27,061 nt of DNA from JBOHBN01 sp050698355 (GCA_050698355.1 JBOHBN010000406.1:1-27061), one strand, 5' to 3'. Positions 7,201 to 15,074 are shown, counted from the first letter of the stretch. Notes: generated from the letters alone by a model not told the origin. A program made the numbers and translations.

Positions 7201-8316
7201 TTGTCACCCCGTGTGCTGATCGACGGTACCGACCGCGGGGGCGTCATCAGGTACGTTGACGGTTTGGTGACCGCGCTGGACAAGGCCGGCGCGGACATCG
7301 CGGTCGCCTGCCAGCGGGCGGACGCGGACCGGTACGGGCGGATGGCACCCACCGCGACGATCGCGTCCGGACCGACGACCATCTCGCACCGGGCCGCGCG
7401 GCTCGCCTGGGAGCAGACCGGGCTGCCGGTGATGGCCGACCACGTGGGTGCCGAGGTGCTGCACGCGCCGTTCTACACGATGCCCGTGCGCGCGCAGCGG
7501 CCCACGGTCGTGACCGTGCACGACCTCACCGTCTTCACCGACCCCGACATGCTGCCGCCGGTGAAGGCCACCTTCCTGCGCTCGGCGATACGCACCGCGG
7601 TACGCCGGGCCACGCGGATCGTGGTGCCGTCCAAGGCGACCCGTCACGAGCTGGTGGAGCTGCTCTCGGCGGACCCGGAGCGGATCGACGTCGCCTACCA
7701 CGGCGTTGACCACGACCTGTTCCACCGGCCGGCCCCGCGGGACCGCGACCGGATGTCCAGCCGGCTGGGGCTGCACGGCAAGCCGTACATCGCGTTCCTC
7801 GGCCCGTTCGAGCCGCGCAAGAACGTGCCCAGCCTCATCCGCGGCTGGGTGGCGGCCGTCGCCGACCGGGAGGACCCGCCCGCGCTCGTCCTCGCCGGCA
7901 GCCGCGGTTACGACGATGCGGTCGACACCGCGGCCAGTGAGGTGCCCGCACACCTGCGCCTGGTCCGTCCCGGATTCCTCCGCTACGTCGACCTGCCCGC
8001 CTACCTCGGCGGCGCGATGGTGGTCGCGTTCCCCAGCCGCGGCGAGGGCTTCGGGCTGCCGGTGCTGGAGGCGATGGCCTGCGGCGCGCCCGTACTCACC
8101 ACGCACAGGACATCGCTTCCGGAGGTCGGTGGCGAGGCGGTCGGCTACACCGAGCCGGACGCGGACAGCATCGCGCTGGCGCTCTCGGACCTGCTCGACC
8201 AGCCGGAGCGGCGGCAGTCGCTGGCGGAGGCCGGTTACACGCGGTCGCAGGAGTTCACCTGGCAGATCTCTGCAGAGACACACCTGGCGAGCTACCAGCG
8301 AGCGGTGGGGGAGTAA
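7201..8316 (+). CDS. Family 4 glycosyltransferase (GT-B fold)
   Basis: The product is 371 residues. The start is TTG 7201, supported by AAGGAG about eight bases upstream. The N-terminal domain begins SPRVLIDGTDRGGVIRYVDGL; the nucleotide-binding domain contains FLGPFEPRKNVPSLIRGW (about 199-216) and the E-x7-E motif EGFGLPVLEAMACG (about 281-294), both standard for GT4 retaining enzymes that use nucleotide sugars. GDP-mannose-dependent mannosyltransferases of this family are common next to ManC in actinobacteria. Here manC is the next gene, 219 bases downstream, which makes a mannosyl donor a reasonable inference but not proven. No membrane helix is present. Confidence 0.93.
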   Translation: MSPRVLIDGTDRGGVIRYVDGLVTALDKAGADIAVACQRADADRYGRMAPTATIASGPTTISHRAARLAWEQTGLPVMADHVGAEVLHAPFYTMPVRAQRPTVVTVHDLTVFTDPDMLPPVKATFLRSAIRTAVRRATRIVVPSKATRHELVELLSADPERIDVAYHGVDHDLFHRPAPRDRDRMSSRLGLHGKPYIAFLGPFEPRKNVPSLIRGWVAAVADREDPPALVLAGSRGYDDAVDTAASEVPAHLRLVRPGFLRYVDLPAYLGGAMVVAFPSRGEGFGLPVLEAMACGAPVLTTHRTSLPEVGGEAVGYTEPDADSIALALSDLLDQPERRQSLAEAGYTRSQEFTWQISAETHLASYQRAVGE

Positions 8317-8326
8317 CCGCTACGCT

Positions 8327-8358
8327 GTGTGACTAGCTCCATAGAGCAAGGAGCTGAG
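8327..8358. repeat. Possible decayed family A copy / hairpin after the GT4 gene
   Basis: The string GTGTGACTAGCTCCATAG aligns with the left half and centre of copy A1 (GTGTCAGTAGCTC...CCATAG), and GAGCTGAG follows as in A1, but five central bases are missing and the right end is not palindromic. AGCTCC and GGAGCT (8335-8340, 8349-8354) can form a small stem. It starts ten bases after the GT4 stop. The likeness could be chance. Confidence 0.35.
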
Positions 8359-8527
8359 GAGCGAGCCGGAGGTAGCGGTCGGTCAGCGACACAGGGGGGT
8401 CTGGACCGTGGCGACACCTGCCAAAGGCGAGCGAGGAAGCGAACGCGAGACAGGCACCGGGGGAGCTGGTCGACACACGCCCGATCGACCATGGAAGGCC
8501 GGCCGCGCTGCCGGTAACTGACGAGAG
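8359..8527. other. Unexplained leader region before manC
   Basis: The gap between the GT4 stop and manC is 219 bases, long for this gene-dense stretch. Apart from the small hairpin at its start it contains repeated short strings (GCGACAC at two places, GGGGGG, and purine-rich GAGCGAGGAAGCGAACGCGAG). I see no convincing promoter. A 62-codon frame starting at GTG 8329 has low-complexity Arg/Gly composition and is not supported as a gene. A structured leader is possible, but I could not match it to a known riboswitch. Confidence 0.3.
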
Positions 8528-8535
8528 AAGGAACA

Positions 8536-9633
8536 GTGACCCCCCAACCGTCCCTCTACGGCGTGATCCCCGCGGGTGGCGCCGGCACCAGGCTGTGGCC
8601 GCTCAGCCGCAAGAACGAGCCGAAGTTCCTGCACCCCCTGTCGGAGAACGGCCGCTCGCTGCTGCAGGCGACGTTTGACCGCGTCAGCGCGCTCGCCTCG
8701 CCCGCGCGCACGTACGTCGTCACCGGCAAGGCGCACCGTCGCAAGGTGACCGAGCAACTGCCCGACCTGGGGCTGCGCAACATGATCGCCGAACCGGAAC
8801 CGAAGGGGTCGGCTGCCGCGATCGGCCTGGCGGCGGCGGTGATCGCCACCCGCGACCCAGAGGCCGTCATGGGGTCGTTCGCCGCCGATCACGTCGTCGG
8901 TGACGACGAGATCTTCGCGTCGGCGATATCGGACGCGGTCGCGCTCGCGCAGGAGGACTACCTCGTCACCGTGGGGATCACCCCGACGTACGCGGCGACG
9001 GGGTTCGGCTGGATCCAGCGCGGTGACGCGCTGCCAGGGGGCGTGGGCGAGCGCGTACGCGAGTTCACCGAGAAGCCGGGCAGGGAGGTCGCCGAGCGCT
9101 ATCTCGCCGGCGGCGGCGCGTTGTGGAACGCCTCCATGTTCGCCTGGAGGGTGGCCACGCTGCTGGGCGAGTTGGAACGGCAGATGCCCTCGCTGTACGA
9201 GGGGCTGACCCGCATCGCGCAGGTATGGGACACCGGCGACCGGGAGCGCGCAATGGCCGAGATCTGGCCCGGGCTGCCGAACGAGTCGATCGACGACGGG
9301 GTGGTCGTCGGCGCGGCGAGCCGTGGCCGGGTCGCGGTCGTGCCGGGCGAGTTCGAGTGGCACGACATCGGTGACTGGAGCGCGTTGTCGGAGCTGCTGC
9401 AGCACGGGGAGAAGGGCAACGCCATTCTCGGCGAGGGCGACTGGCTGTCCCACGACGACCAGAACACGGTCGTCGTGTCGACGCGGAACCGCGTCGTCGG
9501 CACCGTCGGGCTGCGGGACATGGTGGTGGTCGACACCCCGGACGCGGTGCTCGTACTGCCCAGGGAACGGGCTCAGGAGGTACGCCGCCTCGTCCAGCTG
9601 CTCGGTGAGCGCGGTGACACCGACCACTTGTGA
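8536..9633 (+). CDS. manC: Mannose-1-phosphate guanylyltransferase
   Basis: The product is 365 residues from GTG 8536, with AGAAGGA about five bases upstream. It makes GDP-mannose from mannose-1-phosphate and GTP. The nucleotidyltransferase signature is VIPAGGAGTRLWPLSRKNEPKF (residues 7-28); later motifs are EPEPKGSAAAIGLAA, MGSFAADHVVGD (metal-binding Asp), FTEKPG, WNASMFAWRV and FEWHDIGDWSAL. There is no fused phosphomannose-isomerase domain, so it is the short form found in actinobacteria (often named manB or manC; Rv3264c type). GDP-mannose would feed mannolipids, glycoprotein mannosylation via polyprenyl-phosphate-mannose, and the neighbouring glycosyltransferases. Confidence 0.94.
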   Translation: MTPQPSLYGVIPAGGAGTRLWPLSRKNEPKFLHPLSENGRSLLQATFDRVSALASPARTYVVTGKAHRRKVTEQLPDLGLRNMIAEPEPKGSAAAIGLAAAVIATRDPEAVMGSFAADHVVGDDEIFASAISDAVALAQEDYLVTVGITPTYAATGFGWIQRGDALPGGVGERVREFTEKPGREVAERYLAGGGALWNASMFAWRVATLLGELERQMPSLYEGLTRIAQVWDTGDRERAMAEIWPGLPNESIDDGVVVGAASRGRVAVVPGEFEWHDIGDWSALSELLQHGEKGNAILGEGDWLSHDDQNTVVVSTRNRVVGTVGLRDMVVVDTPDAVLVLPRERAQEVRRLVQLLGERGDTDHL

Positions 9634-9648
9634 CCTGTTACTACCAGT

Positions 9649-9690
9649 TGTCAGTGTGTGGTTGAGCCATGACTCGACGAGGCACTGACA
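9649..9690. repeat. Family A intergenic palindrome, copy A3 (42 bp), overlapping the alkA-like start
   Basis: The ends are TGTCAGTG and CACTGACA (extended to GTTGTCAGTG/CACTGACAAC, 9647-9692). The interior does not pair well, yet the reverse complement of copy A5 matches it closely (shared GGTTGAGC and GAGGCACTGACA). The ATG proposed for the next gene straddles the exact centre of the element. Confidence 0.88.
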
Positions 9691-10604
9691 ACGATGGCTC
9701 GACGCGGGTGTGGCGGCCGGGATTCCCGGTCGATGTGGCGTGCACGCTGTCCGCGCACCGGCGCGGGCCGCGCGACCCGGCGTTTCGCAGCACACCCGAT
9801 GGCGCGATCTGGCGGGCGGTTCGCACGCCGTGCGGTCCCGGCACGTTGCGGGTGGCCGGCGATCGCGGCGAGGTGACCGGATCGGCGTGGGGGCCGGGCG
9901 CGGACTGGCTGCTCGAGGCCATACCCGCCATGCTGGGTGCCTACGACGATCACACCGGCTTCGCACCCGAACGAGGCGTCCTGCGCACGGCGGCGCGGCG
10001 GCGCGCGGGGATGCGGGTCGGCCGTACCGGGCGGGTGTTCGAGGCGCTGGCACCGGCGATCCTGGAGCAGAAGGTCACCGGCATCGAGGCGTTCGCGGCC
10101 TGGCGGCGGGTGCTGTGGCGGGTCGGGGACCCGGCGCCGGGTCCGCCGGAGCCCGCCGGGCGGATGCGGGTACCGCCCGACCCGGCGGCCTGGGCGGCGA
10201 TCCCCAGCTGGGACTGGCACCTCGCTGGAGTCGACCCGCGACGGGCGCGCACCGTACGTACCGCGGCAGGCGTCGCGAAGCGGCTGGAGGAGGCGGTCGA
10301 CCTCGGCGTGGATGTCGCCGCGCGCCGGCTGGCGTCGCTCCCGGGTGTCGGCCGGTGGACGGTCGCCGAGGTGCTGCAGCGCGCCTTCGGGGACGCCGAC
10401 GCGGTCTCCGTGGGCGACCTGCACGTACCCGGAATGATCGGCTGGGCGCTCGCCGGCCGGGTCGTCGACGACGAGGGCATGCTCGCGCTGCTCGAGCCGT
10501 ACGCGGGGCACCGCTACCGGGTGCAGCGGCTGCTGGAGCTGGGCGGGGTGCACCCACCCCGCCGAGCGCCGCGCTTCGCCCCGCGCGACTACCGTGCGAT
10601 CTGA
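9669..10604 (+). CDS. AlkA-type DNA-3-methyladenine glycosylase (HhH-GPD superfamily)
   Basis: The product is up to 311 residues. It excises alkylated bases by hydrolysing the glycosidic bond. The C-terminal half has the AlkA core: LEQKVTGIEAFAAWRRV, the helix-hairpin-helix LASLPGVGRWTVAEV (about 221-235), then VGDLHVPGMIG with the expected catalytic Asp at about residue 250, and the family tail EPYAGHRYRVQRLLELGG. The N-terminal part (VWRPGFPVDVACTLSAHRRG) fits the actinobacterial form. An in-frame stop lies just before ATG 9669, so translation starts there, inside palindrome A3, or at GTG 9708 just before VWRPGFP; neither has a good ribosome site. Conserved sequence would fit the GTG. Confidence 0.9.
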   Translation: MTRRGTDNDGSTRVWRPGFPVDVACTLSAHRRGPRDPAFRSTPDGAIWRAVRTPCGPGTLRVAGDRGEVTGSAWGPGADWLLEAIPAMLGAYDDHTGFAPERGVLRTAARRRAGMRVGRTGRVFEALAPAILEQKVTGIEAFAAWRRVLWRVGDPAPGPPEPAGRMRVPPDPAAWAAIPSWDWHLAGVDPRRARTVRTAAGVAKRLEEAVDLGVDVAARRLASLPGVGRWTVAEVLQRAFGDADAVSVGDLHVPGMIGWALAGRVVDDEGMLALLEPYAGHRYRVQRLLELGGVHPPRRAPRFAPRDYRAI

Positions 10605-10768
10605 CGCTCGCGCGTCGCGGTGTCGGTGGCCTCCGCGGGCACCGACCGGCCCCGCAGGCATGGAAAGCCTGGGCGTACGAGGCGCTGCGTAGCCAGCTCC
10701 GCGGCACCTGACGAGCGCGCTCTAGGCTGCTGTAACGGTCGTTCACACATCGACATCGAGGAGGGCAC

Positions 10769-11584
10769 GTGGCTTTCTTGATCTGCGCGACCTGCGCGGT
10801 GGAGCACGAGGAGTTGGTCGACGTCTGCGCGATCTGCGCCGACGAGCGCCAGTGGGTTCCCGCCGAGGGCCAGCTGTGGACGACGCTGGACGAGCTGGCC
10901 GGCTCCGGCTACCAGACCCGCGTCGTAGAGCTGGAACCCGGCCTGTTCGGCATCACCAGCGAGCCGAAGGCCGGCATCGGTCAGCAGGCCAAGCTGGTAC
11001 GCACGCCCGCCGGCAACCTGCTGTGGGACCCGATCGGCTATATCGACGACGACGCCGTACGCCGGGTGCGCGAGTTCGGCGACGTGGTCGCCATCGCAGC
11101 CAGCCATCCGCACATGTTCGGCGTGCAGGTGGAGTGGAGCCACGCGCTGGGCGGTGCCCCGGTGCTGGTCGCCGAGCAGGACATGGACTGGGTCGCCCGC
11201 CCCGACCCGGTGATCCGGCCGTGGTCGGGCACGACCGAGATCGTGCCGGGCCTGACCCTGACCCAGCCGGGTGGCCACTTCCCCGGCAGCGCGGTCGTGC
11301 ACTGGGCCGCAGGCGCCGGCGGGAAGGGAGCACTGCTGACCAGCGACACCGTCTTCGCCAACCCCGACCGCCGGTCGGTCAGCTTCATGCGCAGCTACCC
11401 CAACCGCATCCCGCTGTCGGCGGCCGTGGTCGAGCGGATCACCGGCCACGTCGAGCAGTACGACTTCGACCGGCTGTACGGCAACTTTGACAACGTCATC
11501 GACGGCGACGCCCGGCAGGTCGTGCGCCGTTCAGCCGACCGGCACATCGGCTGGGTACGCGGCGACTTCGACCGCCTGACCTGA
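10769..11584 (+). CDS. MBL-fold hydrolase-like protein with N-terminal CxxC...CxxC segment
   Basis: The product is 271 residues; GTG 10769 follows GAGGAGGG. The first 25 residues hold C6-x2-C9 and C20-x2-C23, which look like a small zinc-binding knuckle. The rest resembles a metallo-beta-lactamase fold: ASHPHMFG (H113, H115), GGHFPGS (H170) and LTSDTVF (D193). The normal H-x-H-x-D-H is reduced to H-P-H-M-F-G, so the Asp and His of the second metal site are missing; one metal site or altered chemistry is expected. The motifs SFMRSYPNRIPL and a final RRSADRHI helix fit a known uncharacterised bacterial group of MBL-fold hydrolases. The substrate is unknown. It stands alone, with about 165 bases upstream and no operon partner. 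Confidence 0.8.
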   Translation: MAFLICATCAVEHEELVDVCAICADERQWVPAEGQLWTTLDELAGSGYQTRVVELEPGLFGITSEPKAGIGQQAKLVRTPAGNLLWDPIGYIDDDAVRRVREFGDVVAIAASHPHMFGVQVEWSHALGGAPVLVAEQDMDWVARPDPVIRPWSGTTEIVPGLTLTQPGGHFPGSAVVHWAAGAGGKGALLTSDTVFANPDRRSVSFMRSYPNRIPLSAAVVERITGHVEQYDFDRLYGNFDNVIDGDARQVVRRSADRHIGWVRGDFDRLT

Positions 11585-11875
11585 CGCGGCGAAACCAGAG
11601 GACGCGCCTGCTGCAGCGGCTGGAGCCCGGTCGGTTCGCGCGCGCCTTCCCGCGGGCTCGGTGAGCTACCGCGCAGTAATCGACCGGGGCTGGCGCGGGG
11701 TAGCGGATATCAGCGGTTCTTCAGGTTACTCGGCGCTCAGCGGGGAAGCCCTACAGCACGGCGGCCATGTCCTCCTCGCCGCTGCCCTGGTCCGCGGTGG
11801 CCGGGTCGGGCAGCACCGACGCGCCGTCGTCGGCGAGTGGCCGCGCCAGGTCGCTTTCGCAACACCGCCCCGCGG
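11585..11875. other. Intergenic region between convergent genes, with a possible coding remnant
   Basis: This gap of about 290 bases separates the MBL-like gene from the convergent M20 gene. I see no strong hairpin terminator or RNA gene. The only structure of note is a minus-strand stretch, listed separately, with gene-like codon use ending at a stop at 11751. Confidence 0.5.
11751..11837 (-). pseudogene. Possible 3' remnant of a lost gene
   Basis: On the minus strand about 28 codons ending in TAG (11753-11751) read RPLADDGASVLPDPATADQG and then an acidic end finishing in EEDMAAVL. From LADDG onward every third base is G or C and the composition is acidic, as in real C-termini of this genome. 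No start codon gives a gene of useful length, and the frame differs from the upstream M20 gene. It could be the tail of a deleted gene or chance in GC-rich DNA. Confidence 0.25.
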
Positions 11876-13150
11876 TCAGCGAACCCCGCAGTGGTCGAGG
11901 GCGAGCGTGGCCAGCGCACGGGCGCACGTGGCGACCTCGCTGAGCGGCACATTCTCGTCGGGTCCGTGCGCGAGACCCGCGTCGCCGGGGCCGTAGTGCA
12001 GCGTGGGGATGCCGCCGATTCCCGTCAGCAGCCGCAGGTCACTGCCGTAGGGCGCGCCCCACATGCCCGACGGCGGCTGGCCGGTCACCGACGCGTGCGC
12101 CGCGCGTACCCGCTCCAGCAGGTCGTTGCCCTCCGGCAGGCGACCCGACGCGAACTGCCCGCCCCACCACTCGACCGTGACCGGGTTTTTCGCCAGCCAC
12201 GGGTCGTCAGCGCAGGCGTCGGCCACCGCCTCCTCCAGGACCGTCCGCGCGGCGGTGACCGGTTCGTCGAGCGCCACACCGAGCCGTCCCTCGGCGATCA
12301 ACAGATCCGGCACCGAGGACGGCCAGTCACCGCCGCGGACAACGCCGATCGACAGCGGGTACGCGATCGGCCAGCGCGAGAACAGCGGGTGCACTTCGGC
12401 GTTGCGCCGGCGTTCCAGGTCGGCAAGGGCATGCGAGACGAGCTGGAACTTCTCGATCGCGCTGACGCCGTCGGTACGCCGCGAGGCATGGGTGGCCAGC
12501 CCGGAGACCCGCAGCCGGAAGGTCAGCGCGCCGGCGTTGGCCGGCACCAGATCCAGGCTGGTGGGTTCGGGGATCACGCATGCGTCAGCACGCCAGCCGC
12601 GCCGCAGCAAGCTGTAGCTGCCGAGGCCGCCGTCCTCCTCACCCTGCACGCTGGTGAGCAGCACGTTCCCGCCCAGCGGTACGCCTGTGCGGCGCAGTGC
12701 CCGCACCGCCCACAGCGCCGCGACGAGGCCGGACTTCATGTCGCAGCTGCCACGGCCGTGCAGCACGTCGCCGCGGACGGTGCCGGAGAACGGGTCGTCC
12801 GTCCACGCAGCCAGGTCTCCGGGCGGCACGACGTCGATGTGCCCGTTGAGCATCAGCGACGGCCCGTCTCCGGAGCCGGCCAGCCGGCCGACCAGGCCCC
12901 ATGCCTCGCTACGCTGCACCTCGACGCCGGGAAAGCCCGGCTCGGCCAGCACCTCCTCCAGCGGCACCGCCCAGTGGTCGGTCTCCAGACCCTCGGCGGC
13001 GAACCGTGCCGCCAGCTCGGCCTGCGCGCCGTTCTCCATCTCCGTTCCGGAGACGCTGGGCATTTTCACCAGCGTGGTGAGCAACGCGAACATCTCGGCG
13101 GCGTCGGAGTCCACGGTCTGAAGTACACGGGAGCGCCAGTCGTTTGCCAC
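11876..13150 (-). CDS. M20-family peptidase/deacylase (ArgE/DapE-like)
   Basis: The product is 424 residues from GTG 13150. The M20 dinuclear zinc site is complete: H104 and D106 in LNGHIDVVPPG, D137 in HGRGSCDMKSGL, the E171-E172 pair in GEEDGG, E195 in IPEPTSLD, and the last His in LAHGPDENVP near residue 401. The dimerisation domain lies between (ALTFRLRVSGLATHASRRTDGVSAIEKF). Family members hydrolyse amide bonds, for example N-acetylornithine deacetylase or succinyl-diaminopimelate desuccinylase. It is the third gene of a minus-strand row after argG and a YCII gene, which hints at an ArgE-like role, but other acyl-amino-acid hydrolases look the same. The C-terminus is normal. Confidence 0.9.
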   Translation of the reverse strand: MANDWRSRVLQTVDSDAAEMFALLTTLVKMPSVSGTEMENGAQAELAARFAAEGLETDHWAVPLEEVLAEPGFPGVEVQRSEAWGLVGRLAGSGDGPSLMLNGHIDVVPPGDLAAWTDDPFSGTVRGDVLHGRGSCDMKSGLVAALWAVRALRRTGVPLGGNVLLTSVQGEEDGGLGSYSLLRRGWRADACVIPEPTSLDLVPANAGALTFRLRVSGLATHASRRTDGVSAIEKFQLVSHALADLERRRNAEVHPLFSRWPIAYPLSIGVVRGGDWPSSVPDLLIAEGRLGVALDEPVTAARTVLEEAVADACADDPWLAKNPVTVEWWGGQFASGRLPEGNDLLERVRAAHASVTGQPPSGMWGAPYGSDLRLLTGIGGIPTLHYGPGDAGLAHGPDENVPLSEVATCARALATLALDHCGVR

Positions 13151-13171
13151 AGGGCAAGAGGCTAACGAGAC

Positions 13172-13504
13172 CTACGGGGTCTGCTCGAGCGGCCAGACCT
13201 CGACGACACCGTGGGCGACGGCGCACGGTGTCCGCGAGACGGCCTCCACGGCGTCGGCCATGCTCGCTGCCTCGATCACGGCGAAGCCGGCTACCGGAAG
13301 CGAGGACTGCATGAAGGGGCCGCTCTCGGTTGTCACGCCGCCGCCGTCGTGGTTGCGCACCTGGGTGGGTGTCCCGGCGACGCCCATCTCCGCTCCCTCG
13401 CCACGCAGCCGCGCGTCGTGCTCGTGTGCCGCCTCCCGTACGGCCGGGTCGGTGCCGTCGTACCCGGCGCGGTCGCCGTACCCGATCGTCACGAACTTCG
13501 CCAT
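13172..13504 (-). CDS. YCII-related domain protein
   Basis: The product is 110 residues. ATG 13504 is preceded by AGGAAAGG about nine bases upstream, and the protein starts with the beta strand AKFVTIGYGDRAGYD. The pattern of a central EAAHEHDARLRGEGAEMGVAGTP, a glycine-rich hairpin, SGPFMQSSLPVAGFAVIEAASMADAVEAVSRTP and a final EVWPLEQ strand is that of the YCII/DGPF dimeric alpha-beta barrel family. These small proteins are often near sigma factors or metabolic genes; few have a known reaction. It lies 21 bases upstream of the M20 gene and 87 bases after argG, so it may be co-transcribed with both. Confidence 0.87.
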   Translation of the reverse strand: MAKFVTIGYGDRAGYDGTDPAVREAAHEHDARLRGEGAEMGVAGTPTQVRNHDGGGVTTESGPFMQSSLPVAGFAVIEAASMADAVEAVSRTPCAVAHGVVEVWPLEQTP

Positions 13505-13591
13505 GATGGAACCTTTCCTCTCGCCGAGGACGACCCTGCACTGGTGTCGACCCGTCGTGGCGATGGAACTCATCGGCGAGGTACGCGACGG

Positions 13592-15040
13592 TCAGTCGGT
13601 GCCCGACTCCATGGCTGCGTGGTCGAGCAGCTCATCGTCGCCGGAGGCCTGTCCGCCCGCGGCGATCGCCTCGGCCCCGCCCGCCGGCATCGCGCCGATC
13701 AGGCCGGTGGAGGCGGCCTGTGCGGCACCGGTCAACGCCGGATGCGAGCTGCCGACGAGGCCGAGGCCGGCGTATTGCTCGAGCTTGGCGCGGGAGTCGG
13801 CGATGTCGAGGTTGCGCATGGTCAGTTGGCCGATCCGGTCGGCCGGCCCGAAGGCGGAGTCCTCGATCCGTTCCATGGACAGCTTGTCCGGGTGGTAGCT
13901 GAGTCCCGGTCCGCTGGTGTCGAGGACGGAGTAGTCCTCACCGCGCCGCAGCCGCAACGTCACCTCGCCTGTGACCGCCGTGCCGACCCAGCGCTGCAGC
14001 GACTCGCGCAGCAGCAGCGCCTGCGGGTCGAGCCAGCGGCCCTCGTACATGAGCCTGCCGAGCCGCCGTCCCTCGCCCTGGTAGGTGGCGAGGGTGTCCT
14101 CGTTGTGGATCGCGTTGATGAGGCGCTCGTACGACGCGTGCAGCAGCGCCATTCCCGGCGCCTCGTAGATGCCCCTGCTCTTGGCCTCGATGACGCGGTT
14201 CTCGATCTGGTCGGACATGCCCATGCCGTGCCGTCCGCCGATGGCGTTGGCCTCGAGGACCAGGTCGGTGGCGGAGGAGAACTCCTTGCCGTCGATGGTC
14301 ACCGGCCGTCCCTGCTCGAAGCCGATGGTGACGTCCTCGGTGGGGATCTCGACCTTGGGGTCCCAGAACCGCACACCCATGATCGGGTCGACGGTCTCGA
14401 TGCTCGCGTTCAGGTGCTCCAGGGCCTTCGCCTCGTGGGTCGCGCCCCAGATGTTCGCGTCGGTCGAGTACGCCTTCTCGGCGCTATCCCGATAGGACAG
14501 GCCGTGGGCGAGCAGCCACTCCGACATCTCCTTGCGGCCGCCGAGCTCGTCGACGAACTCGTTGTCCAGCCACGGCTTGTAGATGCGCAGGGCGGGGTTC
14601 GCCAGCAGGCCGTACCGGTAGAACCGTTCGATGTCGTTGCCCTTGAAGGTCGAGCCGTCACCCCAGACCTGCACGTCGTCCTCGAGCATCGCGCGCACCA
14701 GCAGCGTGCCCGTGACCGCCCGCCCGAGCGGGGTGGTGTTGAAGTAACTGCGGCCGCCGGACCGGATGTGGAATGCACCGCAGGTCAGGGCTGCCAGTCC
14801 CTCCTCGACGAGCGCCGCGCGGCAGTCCACCAGCCGGGCGATCTCCGCGCCGTACGTCGTGGCGCGGCCCGGCACCGAGGCGATGTCGGGCTCGTCGTAC
14901 TGGCCGACGTCGGCGGTGTACGCGCACGGGATCGCCCCCTTTTCGCGCATCCACGCGACCGCTACCGAGGTGTCGAGACCGCCGGAGAAGGCGATCCCGA
15001 CGCGCGCGCCGACGGGCAGGGAAGTGAGGACCTTGGACAT
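13592..15040 (-). CDS. argG: Argininosuccinate synthase
   Basis: The product is 482 residues from ATG 15040; an in-frame GTG at 15055 would add five residues. It condenses citrulline and aspartate with ATP cleavage to give argininosuccinate. The PP-loop AFSGGLDTSVAV is near residue 18; YTADVGQYDEPD, GGRSYFNTTPLGRAVTGTLL, DGSTFKGNDIERFYR and AIGGRHGMGMSDQIENR follow. The length and the FNTTPLGR region mark the longer E. coli-like ArgG type rather than the 400-residue type. A low-complexity Ala/Gly-rich tail of about 40 residues ends the protein. It lies downstream of arsR on the same strand; a possible ArgR site sits just upstream of the start. Confidence 0.96.
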   Translation of the reverse strand: MSKVLTSLPVGARVGIAFSGGLDTSVAVAWMREKGAIPCAYTADVGQYDEPDIASVPGRATTYGAEIARLVDCRAALVEEGLAALTCGAFHIRSGGRSYFNTTPLGRAVTGTLLVRAMLEDDVQVWGDGSTFKGNDIERFYRYGLLANPALRIYKPWLDNEFVDELGGRKEMSEWLLAHGLSYRDSAEKAYSTDANIWGATHEAKALEHLNASIETVDPIMGVRFWDPKVEIPTEDVTIGFEQGRPVTIDGKEFSSATDLVLEANAIGGRHGMGMSDQIENRVIEAKSRGIYEAPGMALLHASYERLINAIHNEDTLATYQGEGRRLGRLMYEGRWLDPQALLLRESLQRWVGTAVTGEVTLRLRRGEDYSVLDTSGPGLSYHPDKLSMERIEDSAFGPADRIGQLTMRNLDIADSRAKLEQYAGLGLVGSSHPALTGAAQAASTGLIGAMPAGGAEAIAAGGQASGDDELLDHAAMESGTD

Positions 15041-15048
15041 AGAGCAAG

Positions 15049-15074
15049 TATGCACGCAAACGCATGAATATGCA
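15049..15074. promoter_or_regulatory. Possible ARG-box-like operator upstream of argG
   Basis: TATGCA occurs twice in direct orientation 20 bases apart (15049 and 15069), and GCAT-GAAT-ATGC (15062-15073) is palindromic. Arginine repressor sites in actinomycetes contain similar AT-rich TGCAT/ATGCA half sites, and pairs about two helix turns apart are normal. It lies 9-34 bases before the ATG, where a repressor would block transcription. No ArgR gene is in the window, so the assignment rests on resemblance and position. Confidence 0.35.

Noticed and set aside
8329..8517. Small open frame of 62 codons before manC
   Set aside because: Arg/Gly/Ser-rich low complexity, no clear ribosome site at a normal distance, and poor third-position bias.
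11837..13165. Open frame of 442 codons on the plus strand
   Set aside because: Antisense shadow of the M20 peptidase gene, which has a full set of zinc ligands.
13211..15067. Open frame of 618 codons on the plus strand
   Set aside because: Antisense shadow of argG and the YCII gene; composition is not protein-like.
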